From positions 62,001 through 126,000 of the forward strand of contig NW_025955002.1 of the NCBI RefSeq assembly GCF_022376445.1: a stretch of DNA of 64,000 nucleotides, in the 5' to 3' direction. The notes under the pieces were generated by a model, which was not told the origin of the DNA, made no database searches, and worked only from the letters and a program-made list of their open reading frames with translations. Below are positions 36,084-48,642 of the stretch, piece after piece (position 1 is the first letter of the stretch; the number at the start of each line of letters is the position of its first letter). Origin of the DNA: Fomitopsis serialis (Eukaryota; Basidiomycota; Agaricomycetes; Polyporales; Fomitopsidaceae). A program made the translations under genes and the position numbers.

Positions 36084-38650
36084 TCAGAGTTCGCGCTTGA
36101 GTTCGGGCTCGATCGATTGCTCGCCCTCAATCGTGTGGCCCCGGATGTCCTTGACCTCCACTGCATTCTGCGCACCCGTCAGGTGGAAGTCTGCCCAGAA
36201 GTCAGTATGTGTATAAATACGCAATATTCACAGGGATACTCACTCCTACAGCCGAACGATACGATGAACGCGACAAACGCGAAGACGATAGCGGGGATGA
36301 GCATCTCGTGCATGGCCTCGCCATACGCGGCGATGAGCTTGCTGCGCACGTCGGTTGGGTACGTCCGCGCATAGGTGTACGAGCCGAGCACGTCAGCGAT
36401 GACAGTCGAGTTGAGGCCCTGCTGCTCGAGCTTCTTAGGCAGGACGTTGTTCCACATCGATCCGGCGGCTGCCTGGCCGACCACGCCACCGACTTCGGCG
36501 AAGAGGAGCACGGCCGCGGTAGCGACGGCGACATCTGGGGTCGTGTTCCGAAGTCAGTAGGCATCACCTGGAAGGAGTATATGGCGACATACCTTGATGA
36601 GGCACAGCACCCTGAGCACCGACCTGGGATGCGGCAGCGGCAAGACCTCCACCAGCTGCCTGGATGATTTGTGTCATGACAAGGGCGGCAGTGTTGTAGT
36701 GCGACCGAGCGTAGCTGATCAAACAGAGGGACTCATCAGGGACGAACGCGCAGCACATCGTCGGGTAACCACTTACAACATGAGGCCGACACCAATGATG
36801 CGCAGAGCAAGGCCACCAACGAGGGTCCACTTGTAACCGATGTTACCACCGGCAAGTGCGACGATAATTCCCCAGAGGAGGCCGAAGAACGTCAAACAGA
36901 GTGATTCTAGGCGCGCAAATCAGTCTTAGCCATATTGAATCGATGATACGGGAACGGCTTACGGGTAGTGGTGTAGTAGTTCAAGTCAGCGAGGTTCCAG
37001 TCAGTGGCCACGTAAGTGAACGTGTAGAGGTAGGTCCACTACGTGCGAGTCAGTTCTCGCTCACGCCGCTATGTTAAACAGACACTGACCGTGAGGTAGA
37101 ACGAGACGAAGTCAAAGAAGTTGACAATGCATGCCGTGAGGACCGTCCGGTTTCGGAGGAGACGGAAGGGGACGATCGGAAACTTGGCGCGTTTCAGTTC
37201 CCAGTAGATGAATGCAGGCGCAGCCACGACACCACCGATGACCATCATGGCCGGGATCGCGGGGTCTGTCCACGTCGTCGCTGAACATGGGGTCAGTGAA
37301 ATTATTTCAAATGCGAGTGCCAATCTGAGAAGACGCACTGGCGTAGGATCCACCGGCGAGCACAAGCGGCAAGAAGATAAGGGTGATGGTGGCGCCGAGG
37401 AAGAGCATGCCGAGGAGATCGGCTTCGATCGTGAAACTCCATGCCTTCTGGAGGAACGTGTTTCCAGCGAGACTGTCGCGGTAGACGAGGTTGGCCTTCT
37501 TCGCACGGCTCTGAGCCCAGAAGAGTACGGCGATAATGGGGCCGATGGCGAACACGAAGCACTGAAACGGTTGCCGTCAATTTCCGTCAATTTCTGCTCA
37601 GCGTTCCGAGAGCGAAAGACGTACGATGCAGTAGAGACCGTAGCCCCAGCGCCAGCCGAGGCGCGAACTAGTGACGATTTGCACCTCAATCTGGGCGCCG
37701 GCGTAGAAGTTGACGAAGTACGGCACCGAGGTGAGCGTGCTGACGAGCGCCCGGTATCGCAGCGGTGTCAAATCGGCTGCGCGTAGCCAAATTCGTCAGA
37801 GCAGATCCGGAGAGGTGATGATGACACGAATACCCACCAATGACAATCTGGATGGCGATCTGGAGCCCGGAGAAGCCAATCTCGTAGATGACCAAGCCCG
37901 CACCGAGTGCGCCCATGGTCTGAGCACTCGCGCAGATGATGCTGATTCATACAGTGAGGAACAGCCGACGGATGGATACACGAAGGTACGTACTATCCTA
38001 GGCAGTAGAAGAAGAGGCAGACGGCGTAGGCTTCCGCACGACCAACGACGTCGGTAATCTTGCTGCGCGGATTAGTGTAGTGAGTTCCCTCATCGATGTG
38101 CAGGCAGAAGTTCAACTCACGCGAAGAAAGGTTTGCCGAGCGCGACTGGAGTGCACCTCAGCGGCGCGTTTCAGGTGCGAAGACAGAAGACACTCACGTA
38201 GAATCGCCATAGCACACTGGATGGCACTGTACCAGTTCGCGTGACCGAACTCATTGGAGGCATACGTTCCGAACTCCCAGCTAGTATTGTTGTCTAGGCC
38301 ATACATGTAGCTGCCGATGTTCGAGCGGAAGTCAATTGATCAGTCGGCAACTAGATTACGGGAGCACTCACCTGGCCAGTGCGATACCGACCCATAGCAA
38401 AATCTTGCTTATGGGACCCCAGACCTATGAATGGCTGTGAGTCGCTTGCGATCACCCACCGGCAGTCACGACTCACATTTACCGCTGCCTCGACTTTCCA
38501 GATGCCGGCCTGCGTCTGCTTAACGAGCGCCAGCGTGTCGTTCTGTTCATGGCTGCTGTACTTCGTCAACTCCGGCGCTGCAGCGTGCTCGCCTGCGCCA
38601 TCGCTGTTCTGAAGAGACCTCTTCTCTGTGTCCATGGCCGTAGAGGACAT
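36084..38650 (-). CDS. siderophore iron transporter (MFS, SIT family)
   Basis: A multi-exon gene (about 14 exons). The product starts MSSTAMDTEKRS, has a polar N-terminus, then AAVNVWGPISKILLWVGIAL and SYMYGLDNNTSWEFGTYASN, the first membrane helices of SIT transporters. Later landmarks are GKPFFAKITDVVGRAEAY, IVIADLTPLRYRALVSTLTS and APAFIYWELKRAKFPIVPFR. Near the end are LLFAEVGGVVGQAAAGSMWN and LPKKLEQQGL, and the tail EVKDIRGHTIEGEQSIEPEL ends at a stop at 36084. These match the 14-helix family that imports ferric siderophores (MirB/Sit1/Arn-like). Two ATCAGATA(A/G) sites lie 180-230 bp upstream of the start, fitting iron-responsive control. Which siderophore is carried is unknown, and no siderophore synthetase is nearby. 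Confidence 0.93.
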
Positions 38651-38828
38651 ACTGCCTGAGAGGAGCAAAAAACTGGTGAGATTGATTTCTGAGCCCCGGA
38701 GGAACTGCTTCAAGGTATATCCTGGTAGGGACTTACCGAGCTAGAACTCTGCGCTGAGTCGCTGGGCGAGAGCTCTTTAGAAGTCGGGAAGGACAGTGAT
38801 CTCCGTTCCCCGCATCATGCTGCCTTTT

Positions 38829-38878
38829 ATCAGATAGGTTTGCCTCTCGATCTGAGATATTGCCTCGTAATCAGATAA
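38829..38878. promoter_or_regulatory. two iron-type GATA sites upstream of the siderophore transporter
   Basis: ATCAGATAG (38829-38837) and ATCAGATAA (38870-38878) are 41 bp apart. The second matches exactly the ATCWGATAA element bound by fungal iron repressors of the Urbs1/SreA/Sre1 GATA family; the first differs at the last base. Position and target gene make a regulatory role likely, but binding is inferred. Confidence 0.62.
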
Positions 38879-40689
38879 GATATGCCATATGCCAAGATCA
38901 GCGGCATGTGGCGGTGCCTTGCTCGATCATCCATGCCTCTAAATTTCAGACGCTCATCATGGAGGCGGCTATAGTATGTTGACGTGGATCCTCACCAAGG
39001 TCGACCATAGCGGCTCGGCAGTCTCGTCTTCCGCAGCAGTCCAGACAGTTCAGGCCACCCACAGCCTAGTATCCAATCAGCTTGCTCTCCTATTTTCCTT
39101 CGGCCGACCTGGTCACTGCCAGTGGTCGAGCTAACGTAATCGAAAACATTCTTACTGCAATACTGTCGGCCCGTTCGTTCCTTCGTTCCTGACTTTCGTG
39201 ACTGAGCGGAAACCTCACCCACAGACTCTTGATCAAGCCACAGAACGGTTGGAGTTCACGCGTTCACGCTGACCCGCGAACATCACTCACAGTAATAGTA
39301 ATGGTACAGATGACTGGCTCCGCGAGCGCAGTGTGAAGTTGCTGCACATATGGCACACTGATGGATACAGTGATTGTTCCGAAGCGTACGTGGCGAACTC
39401 GTCAGACTCAATTGGTTCCCGGGTCTGTCTAGCCGATAGTAGATGATGGCACATAAAGTCATGTCATGAGGCTTTCAAGGCTTCGTATGCTAGACGACAA
39501 ACTGTTCTCTGCCAGTGCTCATGTGCCAACATTGTCCCTGATATTTGTGCGTCGTATCATCTTTTCTTCTGTGTTGCGCGACGTGTGCCGAACTCGGGGA
39601 TATGCTTGCAAGTAAGTCTCTCAAATTTGTCTCTCGTCGCGATTAGAAGCGATGGCCTACTAGCTCCCAGGCATTGGTTGATGAATAATTTCCTGGGGAC
39701 TGGGCATTAGGCACCTGCGAAAACACGAACCAAGGTGCGAAATGTCAGGACTCGGCAAATTATTGATAATTTATGACTCTCAAGGACGACGTACTGCTTC
39801 CGTTTTTTTGCGCTCCGTGAACTGGCCATGAAGTCAAATGCTCCCCAGAGCCTGTGACGTCAACAGTACGCTGTGATATTGCTTCGCAAGCCAGTCGCAA
39901 GCGACTCTAACTTTCCCTGCAATAACGGATTGATTATCATGCATTTCGTGCACTCAAATCGCGCCGCCACCACCGATGCGGTACGTGTTCATGCTCCTGG
40001 CTCCAAGTTGCGAATGGAAGTGATGAATAGATCTCATACAGTGCTCAATGTCAATCGAATCCGACAGCGTGGGTAAGGTTTCGCAAACATTGGGTAATGC
40101 ATATAATCGCAAGTCTGGTGTCGCGACGAGTCACGAAGTCAGGTGGAAGTCGGCGGTAACTTTCACAAAGCCAGACTGGGTCTCTTCCCGGGCCAATATG
40201 ACGCTGCGCTGACCAGCGTCAGCAATGTGATCTTCTCATGTTCGAGTCAATTCACATATCAGGCATATTGTCCGACATCAAGCCGTGCCCAGCAACCTTA
40301 AGCACTCTTCAAGTTCTATGAATCTTGACTGTCTTCGACATTTGAGGCACGTCGTCTGGAAATTTATACCGTATGCTCGTAACTGTGTGACTGACTGTTT
40401 CATGACCCTCCGCCCAGTACGGCGTGCTACAGTCGAAGTAGGGCCTCTAGGGCGCGTATCTGCTGCGAAGTCAGAGCGACTTAGACACTGACCATACAGA
40501 GAACCATGATAAAGGGTCGACATGATCAAAGTTCGTGCTGACTGTCGCAACAGAGTTATCTCCATGGAACTTAGCTCGCTTGCGTGATTCTTTCACTGTC
40601 TTACGGCACTGTACCCAGGAGCTTTTATGAAGAACTTGAGGGGTGAGCGATACACACTCCTTGACATACGACCGCTTTCCTTCCTCAGG
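38879..40689. other. intergenic, no gene supported
   Basis: The spacer between the divergent siderophore transporter and O-methyltransferase is about 2 kb in all (38651-40689) and includes both promoters. Nothing in this part resembles a gene. Confidence 0.5.
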
Positions 40690-42265
40690 ATGTCCTCCTC
40701 CGATCGGGTGGCGACTCTACGCTCTCTTATCCGCATACTTACTGCCGCATCGGAGATTGTGATCAAGGAATGGGAGGCCGAAGACATGCGAGAGATCAAC
40801 GGACTTGCGAAGACAAATTTGCCTTCTCATGAACTCTTCGACGCGCAGCGTGCCTTCATCGGTTCATGCAATATGTGCATCGACATCGTTGACGAGCCAT
40901 TGAATCGTCTCCTCGACATCAGCTATTCCGTCTCCGCTTCTCGGGCTCTCTTCCTCGCTGTCCTGACCAACATCCCAGATATTCTGGACGGAGGGGATAA
41001 TTTAGAAGGTGTCGCGATATCGCAGCTCAGTCGTGCGACTGGCGTTCGCGAGGATGAGCTAGGTACGGACGTGCACGAAGATTCTCCCTCACCAGAGCCG
41101 TATTAACTCCGAATGACAGCTCGTATACTCCGTTTGTTGTCAACCAAGGCTATTTTCACTGAGGTTCGTCAAGACCACTTTGCGAACAGCCATATCGGAC
41201 GGATCTTGGTCAAGAACAAACCGTTGCAAAGCATAGTGCTCCTTTTGTATGTCGCAGTGTTCTCGCAAGCGTTGCAACTAGAGTTGGTGGCCTGATCGCG
41301 TCTATATGCACAGCGGCGCTGAACCGTGTTTTCAGTCTATGCACCATCTCCCTGCGACACTGCTGGATTCAAGCAGCACTCGATCGGCCTTTCAAAGGGC
41401 AGCAGGAACAGAGCTGAGCTACTTCGACTACTTTGGGGAAGAGAGGGAACAAGCCGACGCATTCGCCGTGTCCAAATATCCATATCTCGACATCTTTTCG
41501 TCGGCGATGGTGGGATTCAATCAAGGCTGTTCGCCTCCTCTTATTGCCGGTGAGTATTCATCGAGAAACAGAGCACAGCTGCTCAACGAGACTGTGACGT
41601 TATTGCTCATCAGACTTTCCTTGGGCCTCCCTGAGCCCCGCAACTGTCGTAGATGTTGGCGGAGGCGTAGGCAGTATGTCCCTAGACCTCGCAAAAGCTT
41701 TTCCAAGTTTGCGCTTCGTGGTCCAAGATCTTCCGGTCGTCATTGAACAAGCTCGAGCCGTATGGGAGACAGAGTACGCAGAAGCAGTCAGTACTGGACG
41801 TGTTCAGTTGATGGCGCACGACTTCTTGATGGAACAACCTGTTAAAGCGGCCGATGTCTATATGCTGCGCTATGTGCTGTTAGTTTTCACAACCTGGCTA
41901 CTATGCTGTATCACTCACTGTCAATGCATCCAGACACGATTGGCCTGACGATAAATGTGTTGCAATTTTCAGCCGCCTGCGGGAAGCGATGGGTCCGAAG
42001 TCCCGTATTCTCGTGGCGGAGATGGTGATACACCCTACGAGCGGATCAACTTGGCTGAAGAATGCACCGAGGCCGCTACCTGCCAATCACGGGCAACCCC
42101 ACGTCTATAAAAAACGCTATGGATATTCTCATGCTCGCCATCTACAATGGCAAGGAACGCACGCCGGAGCAATTCGCGGGCATAGCGAAGCGGGCTGGGC
42201 TGGAAGTCAAGAAGATATGGGAATGTCGCGGACCTATTAGCATTGTCGAAATGTGTACAGGATAA
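40690..42265 (+). CDS. SAM-dependent O-methyltransferase (secondary-metabolism type), frame broken near C-terminus
   Basis: Five exons (40690..41062, 41120..41246, 41314..41549, 41614..41878, 41934..42265). The N-terminal part is a helical dimerisation/winged-helix domain (GVAISQLSRATGVREDEL, IFTEVRQDHFANSHIGR). The Rossmann domain has the SAM loop VVDVGGGVGSMS, the acidic DLPVVIEQA strand and the catalytic-base motif LHDWPDDKC. The last segment IWECRGPISIVEM is typical of fungal plant-type O-methyltransferases, which methylate hydroxyls on small aromatic or polyketide molecules. Between PLPANHGQPHVY and KNAMDILMLAIYNGKE the frame changes at a run of six A (42109-42114); one A fewer would join both halves. 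The start is the first Met after a short leader. No other cluster genes are adjacent. Confidence 0.85.
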
Positions 42266-42683
42266 AGAGCGACAGTAGTCATCTCTAATGGGCAGGATGC
42301 ATCACTCAGTATGCAGAACGACGAGCCAAGTTGTACCAACACACGCCACCCGGCAGTGAGTTTGTACTAAGGCACGGCTGCTGCGCCTTTGACACCTACG
42401 TTGAACTTACGAAGAATAACGTAGGGCCGTCAAATAGGGGATGATTTGCGCGCAGTTTCGTGACCAGCAGTGGCCAGCCAGCTACGTTACACAACGCGTA
42501 TGACCATACAGACTTAAGTATATTATAGGCTTCAGTTGCCACCTGCACGCGTCGTGGCAAAGCTACATGTGATCGCGACGCGCGACGCGTTAGATTATTC
42601 CCACGCTAAGATGGAGGCGCTGGGGCTGAGCGAAGACCAACTTAGCCTCGACCACGACCACGGCGACATCGGCGACGACCAGA
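42266..42683. other. intergenic, no gene supported
   Basis: Promoter region of the following rightward gene. An open frame from 42536 does not connect to it and has no recognisable content. Confidence 0.45.
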
Positions 42684-45600
42684 ATGACGAACAAGCACCC
42701 CATGATACCCGCGTCCGCACCGACAACTCCAGCAGTAACCCGCAAGACAGATCGACATGCCCCGGTCACTCCCCAGCGTGTCGCCTACTCGGCCCAGGTC
42801 CGTTCGGTAACCTCGCCATACTCACCAGCGACGAATCTTTCGACACCCTACACTCCGTTTAGTCTCCGTTCCGTATCTTCCTCCTCGAATGGCTCCAACC
42901 TCCCAACTCCCGCGTCGGCTGTCGATCGCCGGCGTCTCAGTCTCTCGTTGTCGCCTGAGGTCAACTTCAACTCGAAAAGTCTCGCAGACATCGCAGAGAA
43001 TTGGAGAACGCGTGCCAATGAGAATGGTATAAGGGTTACCTCTGGTGACGATACGCAATACGAAGGTGAGTTTCAGCGCATATAGCCTCTCTGCCTGTCG
43101 GCCCTCGTATGCTCTACCTTGGGACACGACGACCACGGTCTGACGACCCAGTATCACCACATGCGAATGGATGAGAGTCGTATGACCACATCTTGCCCGT
43201 TTCTGCTTATGTATGCGGCTATATGCGCTATGGTTTTGCATTTGCCGCTGCGCTTGTGGCGATGCGCATGCTCAGACGTAGTCAGGTGCTATGCACACAC
43301 TGGGGTTGTATGACCGTCTTCGCCGCAGGAGTCTCACGAGAGTAGACTGTTCTTCCTTACAACTGTACTCACGGTTGGCGGTATCATCCGTCCTGATGGT
43401 GCTCTGCCTTCAGAGGCAACAGCCTGTGGACGGAATATCACACATGATCATAGGTCGACTGGCTTCACATGAAGCTCAGAGTCCACGGCGTCGTCCTTTC
43501 TTTTCCTCATTAAGGTCTACTGCTGTGGGCGCTGGAGTCAGAGTGCAGCACCTGAACTCGAGTGGCGCTTCGTGGAGGTAGAGCGGTATATGCGTATATG
43601 GTTCAGCCGCAGACCACAATGTGGTACAGCCAGATGTGCTCTTGGTTCATGTCAACCTCGCTGTGTCTACAATCAGTTGCTGACGTGGTCTACACAGCTG
43701 ACGAGTCCAGTCTCGACATTAGCATGCCCATGATAGACAAAGGTGTGTATTGAGCCTCATTGTTCCAAGTGTACCACTCAGTGTTCTGTTAGCCCTTTTG
43801 CCTGCACCTTTCCTCTCATCACAACGTCGCACTCGTGCATTCTCGCATGCCCATGCGCCTCTTTCTCAAATCACGGACCCTGCACAGCTCTGCACGCCAA
43901 GCCGTGCTCTTAGACAACCAACAGTCTTGGACACGCCACCTCCTCAACCTGGTTACGGGCTTCGAGGCAGTGTCACCGATCCTGCGCGTCTGCGCCGTCG
44001 CCCTGCTTTCGAACAGGTATGACGAGCCTCGGATTGGTGTTGGTGTTGCCTGTCTCACCCACCTTCGTAGACAGACTTATTTGATATTGATGAGAACGAC
44101 TATGCGCCATATCCGCAAGCCTTCGTCCCGGTCGTGGCGAATCAGTCCTTACCTCTGTCGTTGACACAGCACTTCAACCTTCAGACAGATTTGTCCGCGA
44201 TATCCGAACCGGTTCAGCTATACGAACCGTCTTTCTACCCTTCGCAGCCTGAGGAGCCCGAGGAGACGGTTCCCTTCGCATGCTCTGTCTGTGGTACTTC
44301 CGGCGGTTCTCTCGCAGTCTTGGATCCATGCACTCATCCGCTCTGCCCGGCCTGCCTGACTAGTGCCCTGAATATCGTGGGCGAAAAGGATATGGAATGT
44401 GCGGTGTGCAAGTCTAAGGTGGATGACTTCCAGCTTCACAAAAGTCCCCCTGCTACCGGAGCTTCGGCGGCTACCGCGGGAATGAAGCGCGCGAATGCAT
44501 ATAGCCCTTCTGCTGTGTCTCCGCATGAGACGTCGATCCTGCAGGGATTGTATGATGCTGGTGGAGCGCAGGGAAATGGAGGGGTTTGCGACTACGATGA
44601 CTTTATGGACCGTGCACAAGGATCATCTACTCCAGTGTCTGGGGCCCGTGGAGATCGTCGTGGCGCAGAAGACAGTGTGGTACTTCGGATTGACAACGTA
44701 CCCTGGGTATGTTTTCCGATGTCTAACGTATAGCTCACCCATTTAGTGACCTTGGTTTAGGACATCACGCCCCCGGCCATTATTACTTGGTTGAAGCATC
44801 CAGTCCGGCGCGTTCATGTTCTGCTCGATCGCAAGGGCAAGACGTTGAGCCATGCATACGTTGAGATGGCCAACCCCGACGCTGCCAAGGCTGCTCTTCG
44901 GAGTGCTCAGAACTCGGTCCTCGGCCGCGGCAAGCGTGCCCGTGGTGTCACTGTGACGAAGAGCAGCCAAGAGGAGTTGATGAAAGCGGTGGGTCTGCTC
45001 GTTATCCTGAATTATGACCGCTAGCTGAGACGTCTGTCCTCATCTAAAGTTATTCCCGTCTTGGCAAGGGAACTTCGACGGCTGCCGGCCATCTTTGTCC
45101 GGCTTGGATAACGAGCGTGTCATCTCAACGCTCCAACGTGGGTTGATCTCGGAGGCCGAGCTCAACTCCCTGCAGCACCTCATTCGCTCCCCCGATGTAC
45201 GTCGATCTGTATCGTTCCCACGCATGGACACGCTTTAACGGCCTTTCTCTTTCTAGAGCCACTTTTTGAAAGTTCCGTCGCTTCCTTTCCACTCGCTGAT
45301 TAGCATTCTATCGAAGTTTCCATCCGACGACGACAGTAGAGTGTTCTGGCCAAGTACGTTGCGCGACAAGTTGTATGGTAAGTTTCTAGTGCACGTTGTC
45401 GCAATGATCGGCGCTGATCTAATTTTTGGTAGAAATCACATACTGTAGGTTCCCCGCTGCCTCGGTGCCTGATATTGGAGCCAGCTGACGCTGTTGTAGC
45501 TGCTGTGCAGGTTCTTTTCGTTCGCAACGAAGAGAATCCTTTGTCTGACTGGGCTAGTCTCATCACCCAAGTGGTACGCGCCTCCATGGAGTGTCAAGGT

Positions 45601-45923
45601 GCGTGGGATACAAAGTGATAGTATCCGCGTCATTGACGATATACTGCCTTCCAGCATTCACTTCAGATCAGATGAGCAACCTCTCGGATATACTGGAAGA
45701 TGCACTCCCTAAGTCCACCTCTTCGCCACCTGGTGATCATTCTCGCTTGGAGTCTCCTATGGATCTTCATAGTGAAGTGCAAGAAGCGTTGAGACCAGCC
45801 GAGAACGAGACCCGTGGTATTCCCAGCCCAGAAAACGGGGCCTATGGCGATCTTGCGCAAGAATTCGGCATCGAGTCTCACCTGATTGAAGCCATAGCTC
45901 GACGGCTCTCCGAAATCCGCTAG
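42684..45923 (+). CDS. RING-finger plus RRM RNA-binding protein
   Basis: Ten exons (42684..43066, 43698..43742, 43793..44016, 44071..44706, 44761..44988, 45050..45196, 45257..45377, 45433..45444, 45500..45598, 45655..45923). Ser/Thr-rich N-terminus ends in SLADIAENWRTRANENGI. A cysteine-rich module CSVCGTSGGSLAVLDPCTHP continues to CPACL and CAVC, spaced like a degenerate RING. An RRM follows: VLRIDNVPWDITP as RNP2 and LSHAYVEM as RNP1-like. The C-terminal part (FPSWQGNFDGCRPSLSGLDN, LQHLIRSPDSHFLK) is a helical region conserved in agaricomycete relatives as I recall them. A RING with an RRM suggests an RNA-linked ubiquitin ligase such as the Not4 type, but this is inference. Exon 8 is only 12 nt. 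Intron 1 is about 630 nt and may hide another small exon; the first exon-boundary assignments are the least sure. Confidence 0.8.
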
Positions 45924-46733
45924 CAACGAATGGGACCGACTCGCTCCTCCGACATGTGACATGATTCCTCCTTCTCCGCACTGCATGCATTCACCTCGCC
46001 CTCTCCTATGCACGTTATACTCGCATGGCTCGTCATAATCACCACCGTCACTCGCTTTCTCAAGTCATGGATGACGTTCTCCTCGCCCTTTCCCTCAGAG
46101 CTATGTTGATCATACGCCCACGACATCGTCACGTCTCGCCCTCGCTCTGCCCCGCTCTGCAAACTGTTGTCGACTCTTATGGTTTTATGATCCCGGATTG
46201 GTCTCTTCGCTCGTGTAGCATCGCGTGTTTTCCGAAGATGAGCCGGATAGAATCGCTGGTAATCGCCTTGCAATGAAAAATCGTTGTATATGATCGTGGT
46301 GGGATCTTCCCCGTCGGGCATTTGGACCTATGCTGGGAGGTAAGTGCCCGGTACGCTGAACAACCAGGGATCATATGCCTGGCTTGGAGCTAAAGCTAGC
46401 CTGCGAACGTCGCCCGGCTTGCATGATCAGCTCACGGCCTCCCGTTCAATATTTCCTGTGACCCCATTTAGAGCTCAGCCGAGAATACGGTGAACATGTG
46501 GACTTTCACAGAAGCCAGAAATCGGTAAGAGTATTCATGCGAGTCTTCGCTCTATGGCTTCATGTTCACGAACTAGCCTTCAGCCTCCGTGGCTTGGTCA
46601 GGACCCCCTGCCCTACGTCATCAAACATGGTGCTCTTCGACGCACGGGTGATGGCACGGGTCTGTAGGATACCTCGGCTATGTGATGATGGCGTATAAAA
46701 ACCCCCGCCGTGAGTATAGCTCCCTGTGAGTCC
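45924..46733. other. intergenic, no gene supported
   Basis: Spacer with a TATAAAA box at 46694-46700, 34 bp before the next start codon. No coding frame supported. Confidence 0.5.
46694..46700 (+). promoter_or_regulatory. TATA box of the royal-jelly-family gene
   Basis: TATAAAA lies 34 bp before ATG at 46734 (a second in-frame ATG follows at 46737). The spacing implies a very short 5' leader. Confidence 0.5.
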
Positions 46734-48642
46734 ATGATGTTGTCAGCGCTCTCAACTCTGGTACTCTCTGCCGTGCTCGTCTCGGCTCAATCCTCCGTCT
46801 TCGATGTATGTCCCGAATCCTGCCGTGGTATTGATAAGCTCGACTGACACGTCCAAAGTTCCCGGAGTACCCGCCTCCAGGAGCATTCGATCCAAATGAG
46901 ACCTTGGCAAGCGCTGTCGGTACTCTGCCTTATGGCATCGGCGTAGCCGACCAGTCTCTCGCATCGACTCCTGTTCACTACGACACTGGCTTCTTTGGCC
47001 CTCAGATTGAACTAGTACATGCGTACTACAATTACTGGCCAACGGTATGTACCTCGTCATTGGTCGTTTCGTTTAAGAGCCTCATCGATGTCTATGTTGC
47101 TGTTGTCCGGCAGGGTGTCGGTGTAGGCAGTGATGGCATGGTGTTCACTTGTTACCCTCGCGGAAACGAAACTTACACTCTTGGCTTGATCACTGGGCCG
47201 ACGACTGAGGAGGCATGGCCGGAGTCAGTACGGCTTTCATTTCGAATCGACGATAAGCTGATGGCCTTTCAGCGAGGAATGGAACACGCCTCCAGCATTC
47301 GAGAACGTCACGAACCCAGGCTACAGCATTGCTTCTGAAAAGCTCATTTTCGTGCAGTCGGTGGTTGTCGATGGATTGGACCGAGTCTGGGCGCTCGACA
47401 CCGGACGTCCGCGCGTGAACGGTACCTATCTCTACGCGCAAGCACCCGGTGGTCCCAAGCTAGTTGGATTCTACATGAACGGGACGAGCTTCGCAATGTA
47501 CTATTTCCCCAGCACTGTTGTGTACGCTGACTCCTCGATCAACGACGTGAGGTTCGACCTCAGGGGAGGGGGGTATGCCTACATCACGGACAGTTCGCCA
47601 TATCACCCTGCGTTGGTTGTTGTCGACCTGGCTACTGGAGAATCTTGGAGGCACCTCGAAGGGCATGCTGCTGTCAGCCCTGATCCAGCCTTCGTGCCTG
47701 TCTACAACGGAGGTGTGTCTTGCCCAGATGAGTGAAGGTTTGTCACGGTGTTGATTCGTTTGCTAGTCCCTTTCTACTATCACACACTACTTGCCCCTAA
47801 CGCTATCCAGTTTATGACCGCTGTGAGTGCGATCTCGTCATTCCAGGTTTCGCTATCTCACAGGTCCCTACAGTTCGCCGCTGATGGGATTGCACTCTCA
47901 GCTGGTGCGTACTGATGTAACATTCATTGAGGTAGTTACTGACATTCACTTGGATATACGCAGACGGCGAGTACGTCTACGTTACGCCACTGACAAGCCG
48001 CCATCTCTACCGCGTCCCGACATCCTATCTCAAGCAGCAGCCGTCGTCCAGCAACCCGTACGCCGCCATCCTGGCAAAGGAGGCTGTGCAGACCGTGGCT
48101 GAATCTGGAGGCCACGCTGACGGTCTTGAAACGGACGCTTCTGGGTACATCTACATCGGTTCTCAGGGTGAGTAGAACGTGCCCGCGCGGCAGGTGACAG
48201 ACAGCGTTGCTCACATCCAGATCAGAACATAATGCCATCCATCGCTATAACGCGACGATCGGTATCGTAGAGCCTTTTATCCGTAATCCGGCGATTCAGG
48301 TATGTTCACAAGCTGCAATGAATGTCAATCTGCTCAATCGCGCGCAGTGGGCCGATACATTCTCGGTTGTTACGCTCGCAGAGGGGAACTATCTCTACTT
48401 CACTGTGAACCAGTACGTCTTTGGGGCACCATCGACCTATGAACTCTTCCCTGATCACCTTGTATCAGACTCTGGCTCGCGCCTGACTATCAAAACGGGT
48501 GAGCGTCGTTACAATGCATGCTCTGCTATATTTGCATCGTTAATTCGTTTCTTCGTTTAGCACTGACCTGCGCACAAAGCCGTATGCGATGTATCGTGTG
48601 CCGCTTGAGACCGGCCGTGCAAACCAGACTGAAGCTGCTTGA
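46734..48642 (+). CDS. secreted major royal jelly protein / yellow-family protein
   Basis: Eleven exons (46734..46805, 46859..47044, 47114..47223, 47273..47712, 47767..47822, 47874..47904, 47964..48167, 48226..48299, 48348..48412, 48469..48498, 48561..48642). A signal peptide (SALSTLVLSAVLVSAQS) starts the chain. Family segments appear in order: YWPTGVGVGSDGMVFTCYPR, VVVDGLDRVWALDTGRP, DVRFDLRGGGYAYITDSS, VVDLATGESWRHLEGH, PNAIQFMTA, DGIALSADGEYVYVTPL, GHADGLETDASGYIYIGSQ, HNAIHRYN and TDLRTKPYAMYRVPLETG. The fold is a six-bladed beta-propeller; several fungal and bacterial relatives exist, of unknown function. Several N-glycosylation sequons (NVT, NGT) fit secretion. The frame closes only with the later AG at 48225 and the short exon 48469..48498. 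Confidence 0.9.

Noticed and set aside
48160..48570. Two apparent frameshifts in the royal-jelly-family gene
   Set aside because: Using the AG at 48225 and an additional 30-nt exon (48469..48498, giving LWLAPDYQNG) joins every segment in frame.
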